Below are positions 30,980 to 41,240 of a DNA stretch of 64,000 nucleotides, piece by piece. The notes beneath the pieces are model-generated. The model had not been told where the DNA came from and searched no databases. It worked only from the letters and a program-made list of their open reading frames with translations. The DNA comes from Absidia repens (taxonomy: Eukaryota > Mucoromycota > Mucoromycetes > Mucorales > Cunninghamellaceae), in the NCBI GenBank assembly GCA_002105175.1, contig MCGE01000008.1, positions 1,364,001 through 1,428,000 on the forward strand, given 5' to 3'. How positions within the stretch are numbered: the stretch's first letter is position 1; every line of letters begins with the position of its first letter. The position numbers were made by a program, and so were the translations under genes.

Positions 30980-31990
30980 TTCAAATCCCGCACACGTGAA
31001 TCTTTATTTACCTCCGTTTTATTTTTTCTTTCATTTCTTTGTTCTTCTTTTCACCATCCAACTTCCTCTGGGGTTATGTTGATCTTGGATTAGTGTCAGG
31101 ACTAGTTTAGAACGGGTTTCAGCTCAGGGATTACAAGATGCATGGGAAAGCCCTTTCATTTTCGATTCAGGTTTTTGAACCACCATTAGTTGGCGTTTTG
31201 GAGCCTTCATTAACATAGGTTAGTATTAGCTTATCCATAGTTTGTATCTTCAGCTGAATAAAATATGTCTCTTTTTACATGCTTCAATGAAAAAATGTCC
31301 CATTAGTCCATCTCATGTCTTGTACAATAGATCCCATTTTTTACTACCATCACCTTTCTTGATTAGTGTTGATCATCTCATGCTTCAATAAATAGATATG
31401 TATTTAGTCTCTCCCAAGCTTTGTATTTTAAATTATTATATCCATTTTTACAATTATCCCTTCAACATAAAGTTGACTATTTTTGCACCTTATTAGAACA
31501 GTTCTGACTTGTCTTCTTGATGCTTTTCTGTCATATCCCTTTTTACAATGAGCCCCGCTCGTTTAGCTTAGTGCTGACCTTTAGTTTTGCTTCAATAAAA
31601 TATGTATTTTTATTAAACATTATTTGAACCATGGGATAGTGAGTAATACCGTTACCAAAGTTGTTTTATGAGTGTCCGATCCAGTAACTGCATTCTTGCT
31701 TCCCCACTTCGGCTACGATCCCGTTTGGAGTCTCACAACTTGCCGATAGCTCTAGATCCCTTACCCTTTAAGATGGTCATCTTACTTATTAGCCAATAAT
31801 ATTAATTAACCAAGATCATTCACTCAGTCTAGCACCCGTCATAAACTATTTCTCTCTGATTTCTGTATATGTCTATTCCCGTTTTACAATTCATATTATT
31901 AAGTCAAAACTGTAGCACCAGAGTAACATTCCCCAATAAAATACTATACTTGCACTATACTGGACATACCGTATTTATATGCTTCATTAT
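30980..31990 (+). repeat. dispersed repeat family, copy B (forward)
   Basis: Begins AAATCCCGCACACGTGAATC (about 30983), with GGGTTTCAGCTCAGGGATTA at about 31107, ATGCATGGGAAAGCCC, and GAATAAAATATG at about 31256. At least two further degenerate ~110-bp units follow, each with CTTCAATAAA and a CTTTGTA element. Very close to copy C around GGGGTTATGTTGATCTTGGA, so B and C may be the most recently related pair. Right edge uncertain. Confidence 0.75.
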
Positions 31991-32000
31991 TTTCATTGCG

Positions 32001-32054
32001 TATAGTATAGTATAGTATAGTATAGTATAGTATATATATATATATATATATATA
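32001..32054. repeat. (TATAG)6 (TA)12 compound microsatellite
   Basis: Six perfect TATAG units followed by twelve TA units. Lies at or just beyond the right end of repeat copy B. Confidence 0.97.
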
Positions 32055-32489
32055 AGTTCCAATGAGGTTTAGTTATATCCCTGAGGGGTAGCTCCTAAAG
32101 TGCAAAATGTATATGCGCCAACGCCCATCCCGTCATTTGTCCGCATAAACAAAAAAAGAAAAAAAGAACACTGAGCATGGCGGATAGGCAAGAGGAAGCG
32201 ACCACTAAACCTCAAATGAAGGGTGGCGTCTAATCTTATCCCATAAGAATCCCACATATCAAACCCGCCACCTGAAAGTCAGTTGATATATTTTGGATGT
32301 GTGAGAATGTTAGGCTTCAGTATCCCCCTTTTTTTGAATTGGGTAAAGTGGCAGTGCCCTGAGTCTTTGCTGGTGAAGAACCAGCCCAATGCTGAGGACT
32401 TTATTTTTGCGGGGTTAGAATTGGCCAATTTGCTTTGTCTATGTCGAATTTTTTTGGGTCGGGTCTTTCTTCTTTCTCACTTTTCACTC

Positions 32490-32985
32490 ATTTTGAAAAC
32501 CGGCGAGTATGCTTTGGGCTGGTACTCTCTGAAACTCGTCTTTTCTCATGATGACTTTACGGCTTTTATTTTTTATTCCTTTTTTTGAATGCACACTTTG
32601 AGTTTTTGTCGTTGCTCATTGTCACTCTTCTCTTCTTCTTGAAAATCGGCGAGTATGCTTTGAGCTGGTACTCTCTGAAACTCGTCTTTTCTCATGATGA
32701 CTTTACGGCTTTTTTTTATTCCTTTTTTTTGAATGCACACTTTGAGTTTTTGTCGTTGCTCATTGTCACTCTTCACTTCTTCTTGAAAATCGGCGAGTAT
32801 GCTATGAGCTGGTACTCTCTGAAACTCGTCTTTTCTCATGATGACTTTACGGCTTTTTTTATTCCTTTTTTTGAATGCACACTTTGAGTTTTTGTCGTTG
32901 CTCATTGTCACTCTTCACTGTATCTTTGGAAATCGACGCGTATGCTTTGGGCTGGTACTCTCTGAAACTCGTTTTTTTCTGAAGG
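32490..32985. repeat. ~144-bp tandem repeat, about 3.4 copies
   Basis: The string CGGCGAGTATGCT recurs at 32501, 32647 and 32791, with a diverged copy (CGACGCGTATGCT) at 32934; spacings are 146, 144 and 143 bp. Each unit also has GGTACTCTCTGAAACTCGTC, TCATGATGACTTTACGGCTT and a T-rich run, then GAATGCACACTTTGAG. The last unit decays at about 32975. The unit is open on both strands in one frame, so long frames seen here (e.g. minus strand 32911-32573) are likely a by-product of a near-multiple-of-three period. I see no known protein. Confidence 0.9.
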
Positions 32986-33381
32986 CACTTGGGGGGGAGG
33001 GGTTTTTTTTTTGGATGCCAAAAAGTCCAACCTCCTCGTGGTTCCATCTGGGTAACGCCAATCGAACTTCTGACATCTATTGTTTTCCAAACAATGGTAT
33101 CAGCAATCCATTGTAGGCTTTAGATACTTGCTCTTCCCTTCCCCTCTCTCACTCTCCCCAGTTTTATCCCTTCGCCTCCCCATTGCCCCCTATTCCATTT
33201 ACCAAACCCACAAAATCACTTTGACTTGATATATTTAATAAAATTTTTTTTTTGCCATTTCTGAATGTCTATTCTTCTGTGTATATATATTGTGTGTGTG
33301 TGTGTTTATCTATGTGGTGTGACAGGATTGGTGTGACTGTGACTGATACAGGGCATTAGTTGATGAATATTGATTTGCGCC

Positions 33382-34908
33382 ATGAAAGCGCTTCCCTTTA
33401 CTACAATCCCACAACAAATCCACATGTCAAAAAGCCCAAACCATGTAGAACAACTGATACTGGATGCCATTGAAGAACTACGTCCCATCAATGATCAACT
33501 TACATTCAGTGATCTTTACAACCATTTGCGGTGCCATATTATCAAGAGTTTCAAAGACAACCGTGACGTACAACATTGCCGATCCTACTGGATGAAAAAC
33601 ATATATAGTGCGTGCAACCGGGTAGGCGTGCAAATCGATAAAGGTCCCACCGAAAAAGAAACTCTACTTGACATACTCAAGGATATCTCAACGAATAATC
33701 CAACAAAATCTTCCTCAGCCAAAACGCTCACACCATCTGATAAACTGCGTATCCAGGCCATCTATGATACAATGGACGAAACGAAAATGTGGACACTATC
33801 AACTGGTAAAAAGGTAGAAACAACAATGAGAACCTTGGCCATGTCATGTGAATACGAACATCCTTGCCATTCATTGATACTGGATGTTAATGACACTACC
33901 TGGGATGACTACTTCACCAAGGAAGAATTGATGGAAATTGAGGCTTACAATGATTTGACTTTTCCACCTCTCCCCTCTGAACTTGCTGCCTTCCTGGATA
34001 ACCTCTCGACTGCCAAAAACGCCAAGGAAGCTCGTCAACTTATTTTCGCCAATGGCCTGGATGACTCGGATGTGGAATCATGCAAGTGGGCAAAGACGGC
34101 TGTCATCTCCGCGGCGCAACTATTTGATGGATCTCCTATTGGTGTTGACTTTGCTAGGATTTCTGAAGGCGATTTACTGGTGCGACCTTGGAATATGTTG
34201 TCATCGGCGTTTGAAACCTCATTGCTTGAAGCATGCCCCGGTGAAGTAACAAGCGAAGCCAGCACGACGGCCATGAACTTGAAAAGGGGACTTGGTGGTG
34301 TGGAACGAAAAGACAGGATCAAGTGTGCCCCCAAAGTGGATTTATTGTATCGAAAAGGAAACGTTGAACTCGGGTGCATGGAAGCGGGACGCGAACAAGG
34401 TATTCTCACTGGATCATCATCAACAAAGGAACTCAATTGTGGATGGCTCAAATTACCGAAGACCTTGAAGGATATGCTCTACACCATGACAGTTCGGCTC
34501 CCTGCATTGACCAACAAATTATATGCCACTGGATTTATTGTAATGGGGTCCAAGCTCATGATGATGGTGGTGACGTGTCCTTGTGGTTATGTGGCCAAGG
34601 TATCAAGAACAAAGGACATCTTCTTCCCTACCAATACAACAATGTTTCCCGAAGCCATGAAGAAAATTCTATCCCTTGTTTGGACAGGTCGTATGCTCAT
34701 GGAATCAACCATTTTACTCCTTTCCTCTGCTCCTTCGTCGTCGTCGTCGTCGCCGACTCTCATCAAACGGCAAAACCGATTCGCCGAGCCTGATTCCCTT
34801 CTCCAACCTGCCTTTCATCCCTCTCACTCCTCCTTCTCCTCCTCTACCTCCTCCGCTTCCTCTTCCTCTTCCGCTTCCCCTGTCAAGAAGAGAAAATCCA
34901 TTCTGTAA
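33382..34908 (+). CDS. intronless hypothetical protein in repeat-rich island
   Basis: One uninterrupted frame of 508 aa from the first ATG (33382); an inner ATG at 33427 (MSKSPNHVEQ) is also possible. I do not recognise a named family. Features: a predicted helical N-terminal region (HVEQLILDAIEELRPI), a central block WAKTAVISAAQLF then WNMLSSAFETSLLEACPGEV, then CAPKVDLLYRKGNVELGCME, in which the Asp and Glu spacing loosely recalls a PD-(D/E)XK nuclease core without the Lys. A Cys pair (CPCGY) and a Ser-rich tail ending in basic VKKRKSIL follow; the tail could carry a nuclear signal. Every multi-kilobase neighbour has introns, so the lack of introns and the location between direct repeat copies suggest a gene of mobile or lineage-expanded origin. 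Function unknown. Confidence 0.7.
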   Translation: MKALPFTTIPQQIHMSKSPNHVEQLILDAIEELRPINDQLTFSDLYNHLRCHIIKSFKDNRDVQHCRSYWMKNIYSACNRVGVQIDKGPTEKETLLDILKDISTNNPTKSSSAKTLTPSDKLRIQAIYDTMDETKMWTLSTGKKVETTMRTLAMSCEYEHPCHSLILDVNDTTWDDYFTKEELMEIEAYNDLTFPPLPSELAAFLDNLSTAKNAKEARQLIFANGLDDSDVESCKWAKTAVISAAQLFDGSPIGVDFARISEGDLLVRPWNMLSSAFETSLLEACPGEVTSEASTTAMNLKRGLGGVERKDRIKCAPKVDLLYRKGNVELGCMEAGREQGILTGSSSTKELNCGWLKLPKTLKDMLYTMTVRLPALTNKLYATGFIVMGSKLMMMVVTCPCGYVAKVSRTKDIFFPTNTTMFPEAMKKILSLVWTGRMLMESTILLLSSAPSSSSSSPTLIKRQNRFAEPDSLLQPAFHPSHSSFSSSTSSASSSSSASPVKKRKSIL

Positions 34909-35049
34909 ATGTATGCCTCTTCTTTGCATTATATCTCTTTTATTGTTTTTATCTTTACTTGCTATATCATTCATCTGTTTTTAATAAAAAATATATCTTT
35001 TACCACCATTGACATCATGCTGTTTATTTTATCTTTTGCGGAGGTTAGA

Positions 35050-35084
<35 letters not shown>

Positions 35085-35337
35085 CTCTCTGCCAATACTG
35101 TGGTTTTTAGGATGCGTCGCGTGTGTCATTATTGAGCACTCACGATTTACTGGTAATGTCATTGCTCTATAGTACAGTACAACAGGGGACGAAAAACAAA
35201 TATATCAGCGGGGAAGTGAAATTGCATCGTTATTGTCGGTACTATCGCTATTCTGATGTATGTAGACAAGTTAAATTTCCCCAAAGGGATTGTCTTTTGT
35301 GTTTTTCGTCGTTCAGCAAGAGGCCACAGAAAATATT

Positions 35338-36050
35338 TTGAATCCCGCCCACGTGAATATTTATTTTCATCCTTTTTTTTCCGCTCTCTTTCTTTTCATT
35401 TTACATTTTTCACCATCCAACTTACTCTGGGGTTATGTTGATCTTGGATTAGTGTCAGGACTAGTTTAGAACGGGTTTCAGCTCAGAGATTACAAGATGC
35501 ATGGGAAAGCCCTTTCATTTTGGATTCAGGATTTTGAGCCACCAATTAGTTGGCGTTTTCGAGTCTTCAATAGTTTAGTTTAGGGTTAGTTTGTCTATAG
35601 TTTGAATCTATATTGAATAAATTATGTAGCTTTTTATATCATTCAATGAAATACATCCCATTAGTCCTCTCTCATGTTTTGCACATTGGATCTCAGTTTT
35701 TTTTTTTTTTACTAGCATCAATCCCGTTTGATTAGTGTTGGTCGTAGTTGTGTTTCAGTATCAAAGATACACTCTAGTCATGCTCATGCTTTGTACAGTA
35801 TAGAAACTTCCATTTTACAACCGTTCCTTTAGATTGGATTGATTATCCTTCAAATCTCACTATAGTCTCGCCCATGCTTCCTTCAATAGATCCTTCCATG
35901 ACATCTTTTATTACTGTAAACCCCCTCCTTTGATGTTAGTTTCTACCAGTTTTGCTTCAATAAAATATACCCTTTTCATTAACCAACGATTATCTGACCA
36001 ATGGTACAGTGAAAAACTCGTCACTATGACTTTTACCAATGATCCCAATG
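35338..36050 (+). repeat. dispersed repeat family, copy C (forward)
   Basis: Starts GAATCCCGCCCACGTGAATA (about 35340), with GGGGTTATGTTGATCTTGGA, GTCAGGACTAGTTTAGAACG and GGGTTTCAGCTCAGAGATTA, then the AATAAA-bearing degenerate units; the last, GCTTCAATAAAATATACCC, is at about 35955. Same orientation as B, 4.36 kb to its right, on the other side of the intronless gene. Confidence 0.77.
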
Positions 36051-36199
36051 GAAAGATACGATAAAGGATATGGTTACGGATGGGCGATGACTTGTAGTTT
36101 TATGGTGCCGGTCAGGCTGGGGAAAAGCCGAGAATTAGGCATCGGTGGGGTGTGGTTTAGAACGGCATTGGATATGGTGTCGGTTTCATCTCGTGAAAA

Positions 36200-37440
36200 A
36201 GATGTACGTTAACAACAATGCGTGAGCCGTATGACACACCTATACTTGAGTCATATATACTATTAAGAAAACCTTCAATGATGGGACAGTCATAAAAAAT
36301 CTACTGTAACGACATTGTTTACTATCCGACGGGTCAGAGGATGAATAATTAATTTAATAAAAAATAATGTTTTATTGGAGCATATTGGTAGATGCTAAAG
36401 CTAAAGGGAAAAGGGATTTAGTGGAAGGATCTATTGAAGGAATCATGAGGGAGGTTATTGTGAGATTTGAAGAATGGTCAATACTAATATAAAGGGACAA
36501 GTGTAAAATGGATGCTAATATACTATACAATGCACGAGAAAGACTATAGAGCGATACTTTTATTGAAGCACGGCGATTGTCAGCATTCAACAGAAAGGCT
36601 GATGGCTATAAAAAAGGGATCTATTACACATGACATGACAGAGAGACATATGGGGCATCTTTTCAATGGAACATGTAAAAAGAGGCATATTTTTATTCAG
36701 ATGTAGATACAAACTATGACAAACTAAGGCTAAGCTAAGCTAAGCTAATGAGGGCTCCAAAACGCCAATTAATGGTATTCCCAAATCTTGAAACCAAAAT
36801 GAAAGGGTTTCCCCATGCACCTTTTAATCTCTTTTCTGAAAACCCTTCTAAACTTAGTCCTATCACTAATCTAAGATCGCCATAAACTCAGAGAGATCAT
36901 ATTTATGAAGAAAAAAATAAGGAGAAAAGAAAGAAAGAGAGAGCGAAAAAAAAAAAAAAAATTGGGGCCAAATAAAACCGCACGTGGGCGGAACGTGAAA
37001 TACTTTTCTAGGCTTTTATTTTTTTGTGGATGTAACGCCTTCTTTTCATTTTACAGCAATCAACCATTCAACATTGACAACATAGTTGATTACTTCTCTT
37101 AATATCTTTACAGTACAGATGAATCAATTTGGCATAGTTTAGTTTAACCATCCTCCCTCCGCTCTCTTTGTCTCTAACCTGGTTTACCTCCCGCTATATA
37201 ATAGCTTGCCCTCGCTGATTGTACTAGTATATCCTACGTTGTATTCATTCTACAAAAAGAATGTCCTCTTCCCCAAGCGCTATCCTACTTGCCTCCCCTT
37301 TTAATAAATGCCATGGAACCATCATTAGACTAGTTTTATTTAGTTACTATTGACCATATCTACATTCTGAATAATATATGCCTTATCTGTTTACCTTTAC
37401 AGCGTCCCTCTTTTGTCAAGTGTGCCTTGTTGAATAAGTA
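36200..37440 (-). repeat. dispersed repeat family, copy E (reverse, long form)
   Basis: Reverse copy with TTTATTGGAGCATATTGGTA (about 36371), TTTGAAGAATGGTCAATACT, GAAAGGGTTTCCCCATGCAC (about 36802) and GCACGTGGGCGGAACGTGAA (36981). As in D, similarity goes on past the CACGTG to about 37400 (CCATCATTAGACTAGTTTTA, then CTGAATAATATATGCC). It faces copy C tail to tail, about 150 bp apart. Confidence 0.74.
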
Positions 37441-38045
37441 TATCCACACAATACAGTGGAGTGAAGTGGTTGCGCATTTAGAAAAAAAAAAGGTGATGCG
37501 TGTGTATAAAAGGAAAAAAAAAAGGGGGGGGGGCGACGATAAAGGACACATAAAATAATAACTAGCGATGAGTACTTAAAAATAGCACGATTGAATCCGC
37601 ACATGAAGATGTTTTTGATCTTCTACACATCTTGATGTTGCAATTCTACCCCCCCCACCTCCCACCAATTTTGGTGTTCTTGCTGAACTGCACCATTCAA
37701 TCCGTGAAAAATCAAAGGACATTGGTGCCAAGCTTAGACGGTCAACACGAGCTTCAATAAAAAAATTTTTTAAAAAAAAGACAGGAACGGGATGACTGCA
37801 TAGAAATATAAAAGTCAGCATGATGGAGCATGTGTATAAGCCCTAAGACAAAAAGATAAACTAGACGCTATCATAATCAATAAAGAACGACACAAATTGG
37901 ACTAGTGACAAGACATCTATGTATAAGAAGATAAAGTACATAGTACAAGTGTTTTATTTTATTTGCAGGTAATATAATTGAATAGACGACTATAATAAAC
38001 TAAATAACAAAATATAATAACTAACAGTATATAAAAAAGAATGGA

Positions 38046-38048
<3 letters not shown>

Positions 38049-38087
<39 letters not shown>
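38049..38087. repeat. (GA)n microsatellite
   Basis: About 19 GA units, 78 bp downstream of the ubiquitin protease stop codon, probably in or near its 3' UTR. Confidence 0.96.
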
Positions 38088-38089
<2 letters not shown>

Positions 38090-38164
38090 AAATTGACGCA
38101 CATTAAATCAGACCAGAATCATTCAAAACCAAATAAATAAAAAAACAAAAAAAAAGAGAATCTA

Positions 38165-40208
38165 TTATTCTCTTTCATAAAATAATAAATAAGGTTCACT
38201 GGAAAGGACCGTATCGATTCCCACTTCTTCAACTACTTCGTCATTGCATCGCCAGAACGTGCTTGGTGGAGTTGCTGATGGATAAGAGGAAGGATGATAT
38301 TGTCGATGGTAAAGGGGATGTGCTGCCGCTTGATACATATTGCCGTCATAATAACCACTGCCACCACTACTACCGCTTGCCATCATCATGGTATGTGGAG
38401 GTCGAGCATCTTGACCGGTGAAGAGTTTTTTACGACGATAGGTAATGAAATGGCCTGATTCGTGTCCACCGCCATAATGTACAATGACCGCATTCAAACG
38501 ATACTGGATAGGTCGGACCGTCGGGATCGTCAAGGATGGTAATATACTTGGTTTGTTTCCGCCGTTGTTTCCCACCGCACCATCATGGTCGTTCTTTCCA
38601 CCGCCACTGCCGTTACCATTGAATTGTTGTTGCTGTCTTCCAGGTAGAATAAGGTTGAGTCCGTCTTCTTGATCAGGGACAAATTGTTTGCCTGCCATAT
38701 TGCGAAGGTAAACCAAACTGGGTCGACTGGTTCTTACTTGAGATGGTGTGTTTGTGCCGGATGATGATGATGATGGTGTTGATGAAGAGGTTGTCATTGC
38801 GCCATTCTTGTCGGAAGACGAGCTCAGTGCAGCTGAGGGGTTTTGTGTATTGAGGTAGCCATTGGTGGTATAAGGTGCCAGGTCGAGATATTCAGGGAAT
38901 TTGACATTGCAGTGGTTTTTTTGTACGTAGCCGGAAGGATGATACATGGATCTTGATAAATGTAGGCATAGTGATTTCGGTGGATTAGCAAACATGGTTT
39001 GTTTTGATGTACACGCTGTTGTTTTTGGTGGAGTCAAAGAAATATCGCCCTAATCATTTTTTTTTTAGTGAGTGAACAATGTTTTACTCAGTAAAGGGAT
39101 AATCTAGGGTAGGAGTACTTACCATGTCAGCTTCAATGTTGTTTTGCAATGCATTCTTCACTTGGTTGATTTGAGACTCCAATACCGAAATGGGTTCATT
39201 CATGCTGTTGTTACTTTTCCTTTTACCGATCATTGTTTCTAATTCTTGGCTAAGTCTTTCCAGAGTTGACACCAAAGTACATTTTCTACATTGATAGTCC
39301 GTCAAGATATCCGTCTTCGTATAAGCAGCAAGACAGCTTTCCAACGTACAACTTGCCTATAGCATTAACAAAAATAAAAAAGGACTTGTTAGCAACCGGA
39401 TATATACAAAAGGTAATACCTTCCGATTTGTGATTTCCCGCATTAACTTACCGCTTGTGGAACTGGCAATGATATATTATCAAAAGTATGATGTCGAATG
39501 GGTGCCTGTTGAAAATCAAGGAACCGGATCAGATTTTATATCAAGTGAATATTATGACCGTCCAATGTTTATGTTTTACCGTAAAACCACATTTCAGACA
39601 GCTAATTTTTGACGCGGCCAGACCAGTGAAGGGATTTCGAGGTCGACGAGGGCGACGATGTAAATTCTCCCCAGCAGCAGAAACAGAGAAGGAGCTCCAC
39701 ATTGAGCCAAATGTACCCACTGACGAAAAGGAAGAAGATTCAAAGGCATCCAATGAAGAAGCTGAAAGAGGTTCCTATACAACATCAAGCAAAAAGGAAA
39801 AAAAAAAGTTTTGTATGCAAGTCCCTTCCTGTGCCTGGGTGGTGATTTTATTACCGATTCAGCGGCCAAATGGCGTAAAGTTCCAACATCGAACAAGGAC
39901 GGAGTTTGTTGTTTGTATTGTTCCTCTTCTTCCAAGGTCAAAGTGCTTGATATGATTTGGAATAATTCGTGAGCATCCTAATACACACACACATACACAC
40001 ACAAAAAGGAAAAATAGTCAGTGCAAATGCCCAGCTAACGCCAATGACAAATATTATCGATCACATACCTGTTGGTCTCTACTAATAGTCCCATGTGTCT
40101 TGCGTTCTAAAGCCCGTATGATATCTGTTGGTGCAATCGATCTTGGCCGTCCAAGGGGTCGGTTCAATACTATTGTAAGTAAACTGTCGTTAATATATGC
40201 ATACGATG

Positions 40209-40240
<32 letters not shown>

Positions 40241-40846
40241 ATGCCGTACGTTCAATGGTAGAATAGAGTGCAAAGGCGACGGATTGAAGAATGAATTCAT
40301 TTGGAGGGACTTGAGCACCAGCTTCATCGCCTTGTTCATCAACACGTTCAGCCTGATTGTGGGTGCAAAATAAAAGCAAGTCAGTATGAGCACCTTCAAG
40401 CATCCTATTTTCCATATATCATTACCAAATAAGATCGTAAACAGGTAAGCGTCGCCATAGCCTACAAGAAGAAGAAAGAGAATTAAATCAAACGCTATTC
40501 ATTGTGACGGATACCTGACTCCCTTTTTATATCGTTTTACCTGTAGTACAGAATTAGCAAAACAAGAGTTTCCAGTATTCACCAAACCAAGGACATACTT
40601 GTCATCATGCTCTAGAATGCAAATAGCAATACAAGTTGAGTTTTTTTTTTTCTATTGACTTGGAAGCAATTCATTAAACATAATTCCCATCCGTTTACCT
40701 TTCATAATTTTTGACTTGACTCTTCTTCGTCGCCTTTTCGATTCCGAGGTACTTGAGGAAGATATCACATAGCCAGATGCAGCTAGGGCAATCCCAGCCA
40801 TGGCGGCAATAGCGGGAAGATGGTAATTGTTCGACGTGGAAGACAT
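38165..40846 (-). CDS. membrane-anchored ubiquitin-specific protease (UBP1/USP30-like)
   Basis: Ten exons (40846-40699, 40611-40541, 40461-40426, 40352-40250, 40169-40069, 39977-39855, 39774-39580, 39505-39452, 39356-39123, 39049-38165) give 649 aa. A hydrophobic segment at about residues 11-29 (LPAIAAMAGIALAASGYVI) followed by a basic run (SKRRRRRVKSK) looks like a signal anchor. The Cys box is GLVNTGNSCFANSVLQ with catalytic Cys66; QDAHELFQ follows. A Cys pair, CLKC, pairs with CRKC (about residue 297) as the usual zinc ribbon. The His box is GHESGHFITYRR near residue 555, and WRCNDEVV supplies the third catalytic residue. The short N-terminal anchor and domain order match yeast Ubp1 (ER) and animal USP30 (mitochondrial outer membrane, peroxisome). 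A Ser/Gly/Asn-rich insertion precedes the His box. It removes ubiquitin from substrates at an organelle surface. Confidence 0.92.
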
Positions 40847-41240
40847 AGTCTGTCCTTTCTATATATAGATTGACGTTAGAGTGTAAGTGCGTTTAGCGCA
40901 GGGATATAATATATATATATATATAAAAGTTGAAGAAGAAAAAAGAAAAAAGAAAAAAATAAAGGAAAAAAAAGGGATAAAGGCAAAAGGAGAACCAGGC
41001 AAGGGTATGGAAAAATATAAGAGAACGCACACAAGAATCGACCAAAAAATAAAAAAAGTGCGGGATTTAAAATATGAGATTTTTTATTTGAGGGAGAAAA
41101 AAAATAAAATAAATAGTAAAAAGCTAAAAGGCTAATAATAATTATTGACCAGTAAATATATTCCTAGAATAATAAACAAAACAGTAAAATGAGTCAAAAT
41201 ATAAAAACTTCTATACACAAAAAATATCAGCATGATTATT

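Larger units (their letters stand above)
29937..33381. other. accessory interval, left part: repeats, no recognised gene
   Basis: Holds the alpha-tubulin 3' end (AATAAA at about 30143), repeat copy B, a TATAG/TA microsatellite and a 144-bp tandem repeat. From about 30160 to 30960 I see nothing but AT-rich sequence with a duplicated ATTCTGCTGTAAGTGAC at about 30692-30724. Confidence 0.6.
34909..38164. other. accessory interval, right part: repeats, no recognised gene
   Basis: Contains a T run of about 30 at 35055-35084, repeat copies C (forward) and E (reverse), and a GA microsatellite next to the 3' end of the ubiquitin protease gene. Between about 37440 and 38040 only AT-rich sequence with G/C homopolymers is seen. 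Confidence 0.6.

Noticed and set aside
32573..32911. 112-codon minus-strand frame with internal repeats
   Set aside because: It follows the ~144-bp tandem DNA repeat, and the opposite strand is equally open; no known domain.
33370..33381. Four-codon extension of the intronless gene
   Set aside because: It would start at TTG; the first ATG is at 33382.
39594..39941. Long minus-strand frame reading through the ubiquitin protease gene
   Set aside because: It reads through an 80-bp intron (donor GTAATA at 39854, acceptor before 39774) in the wrong frame; the true frame beyond it has NPFTGLAASKISCLKCGF.
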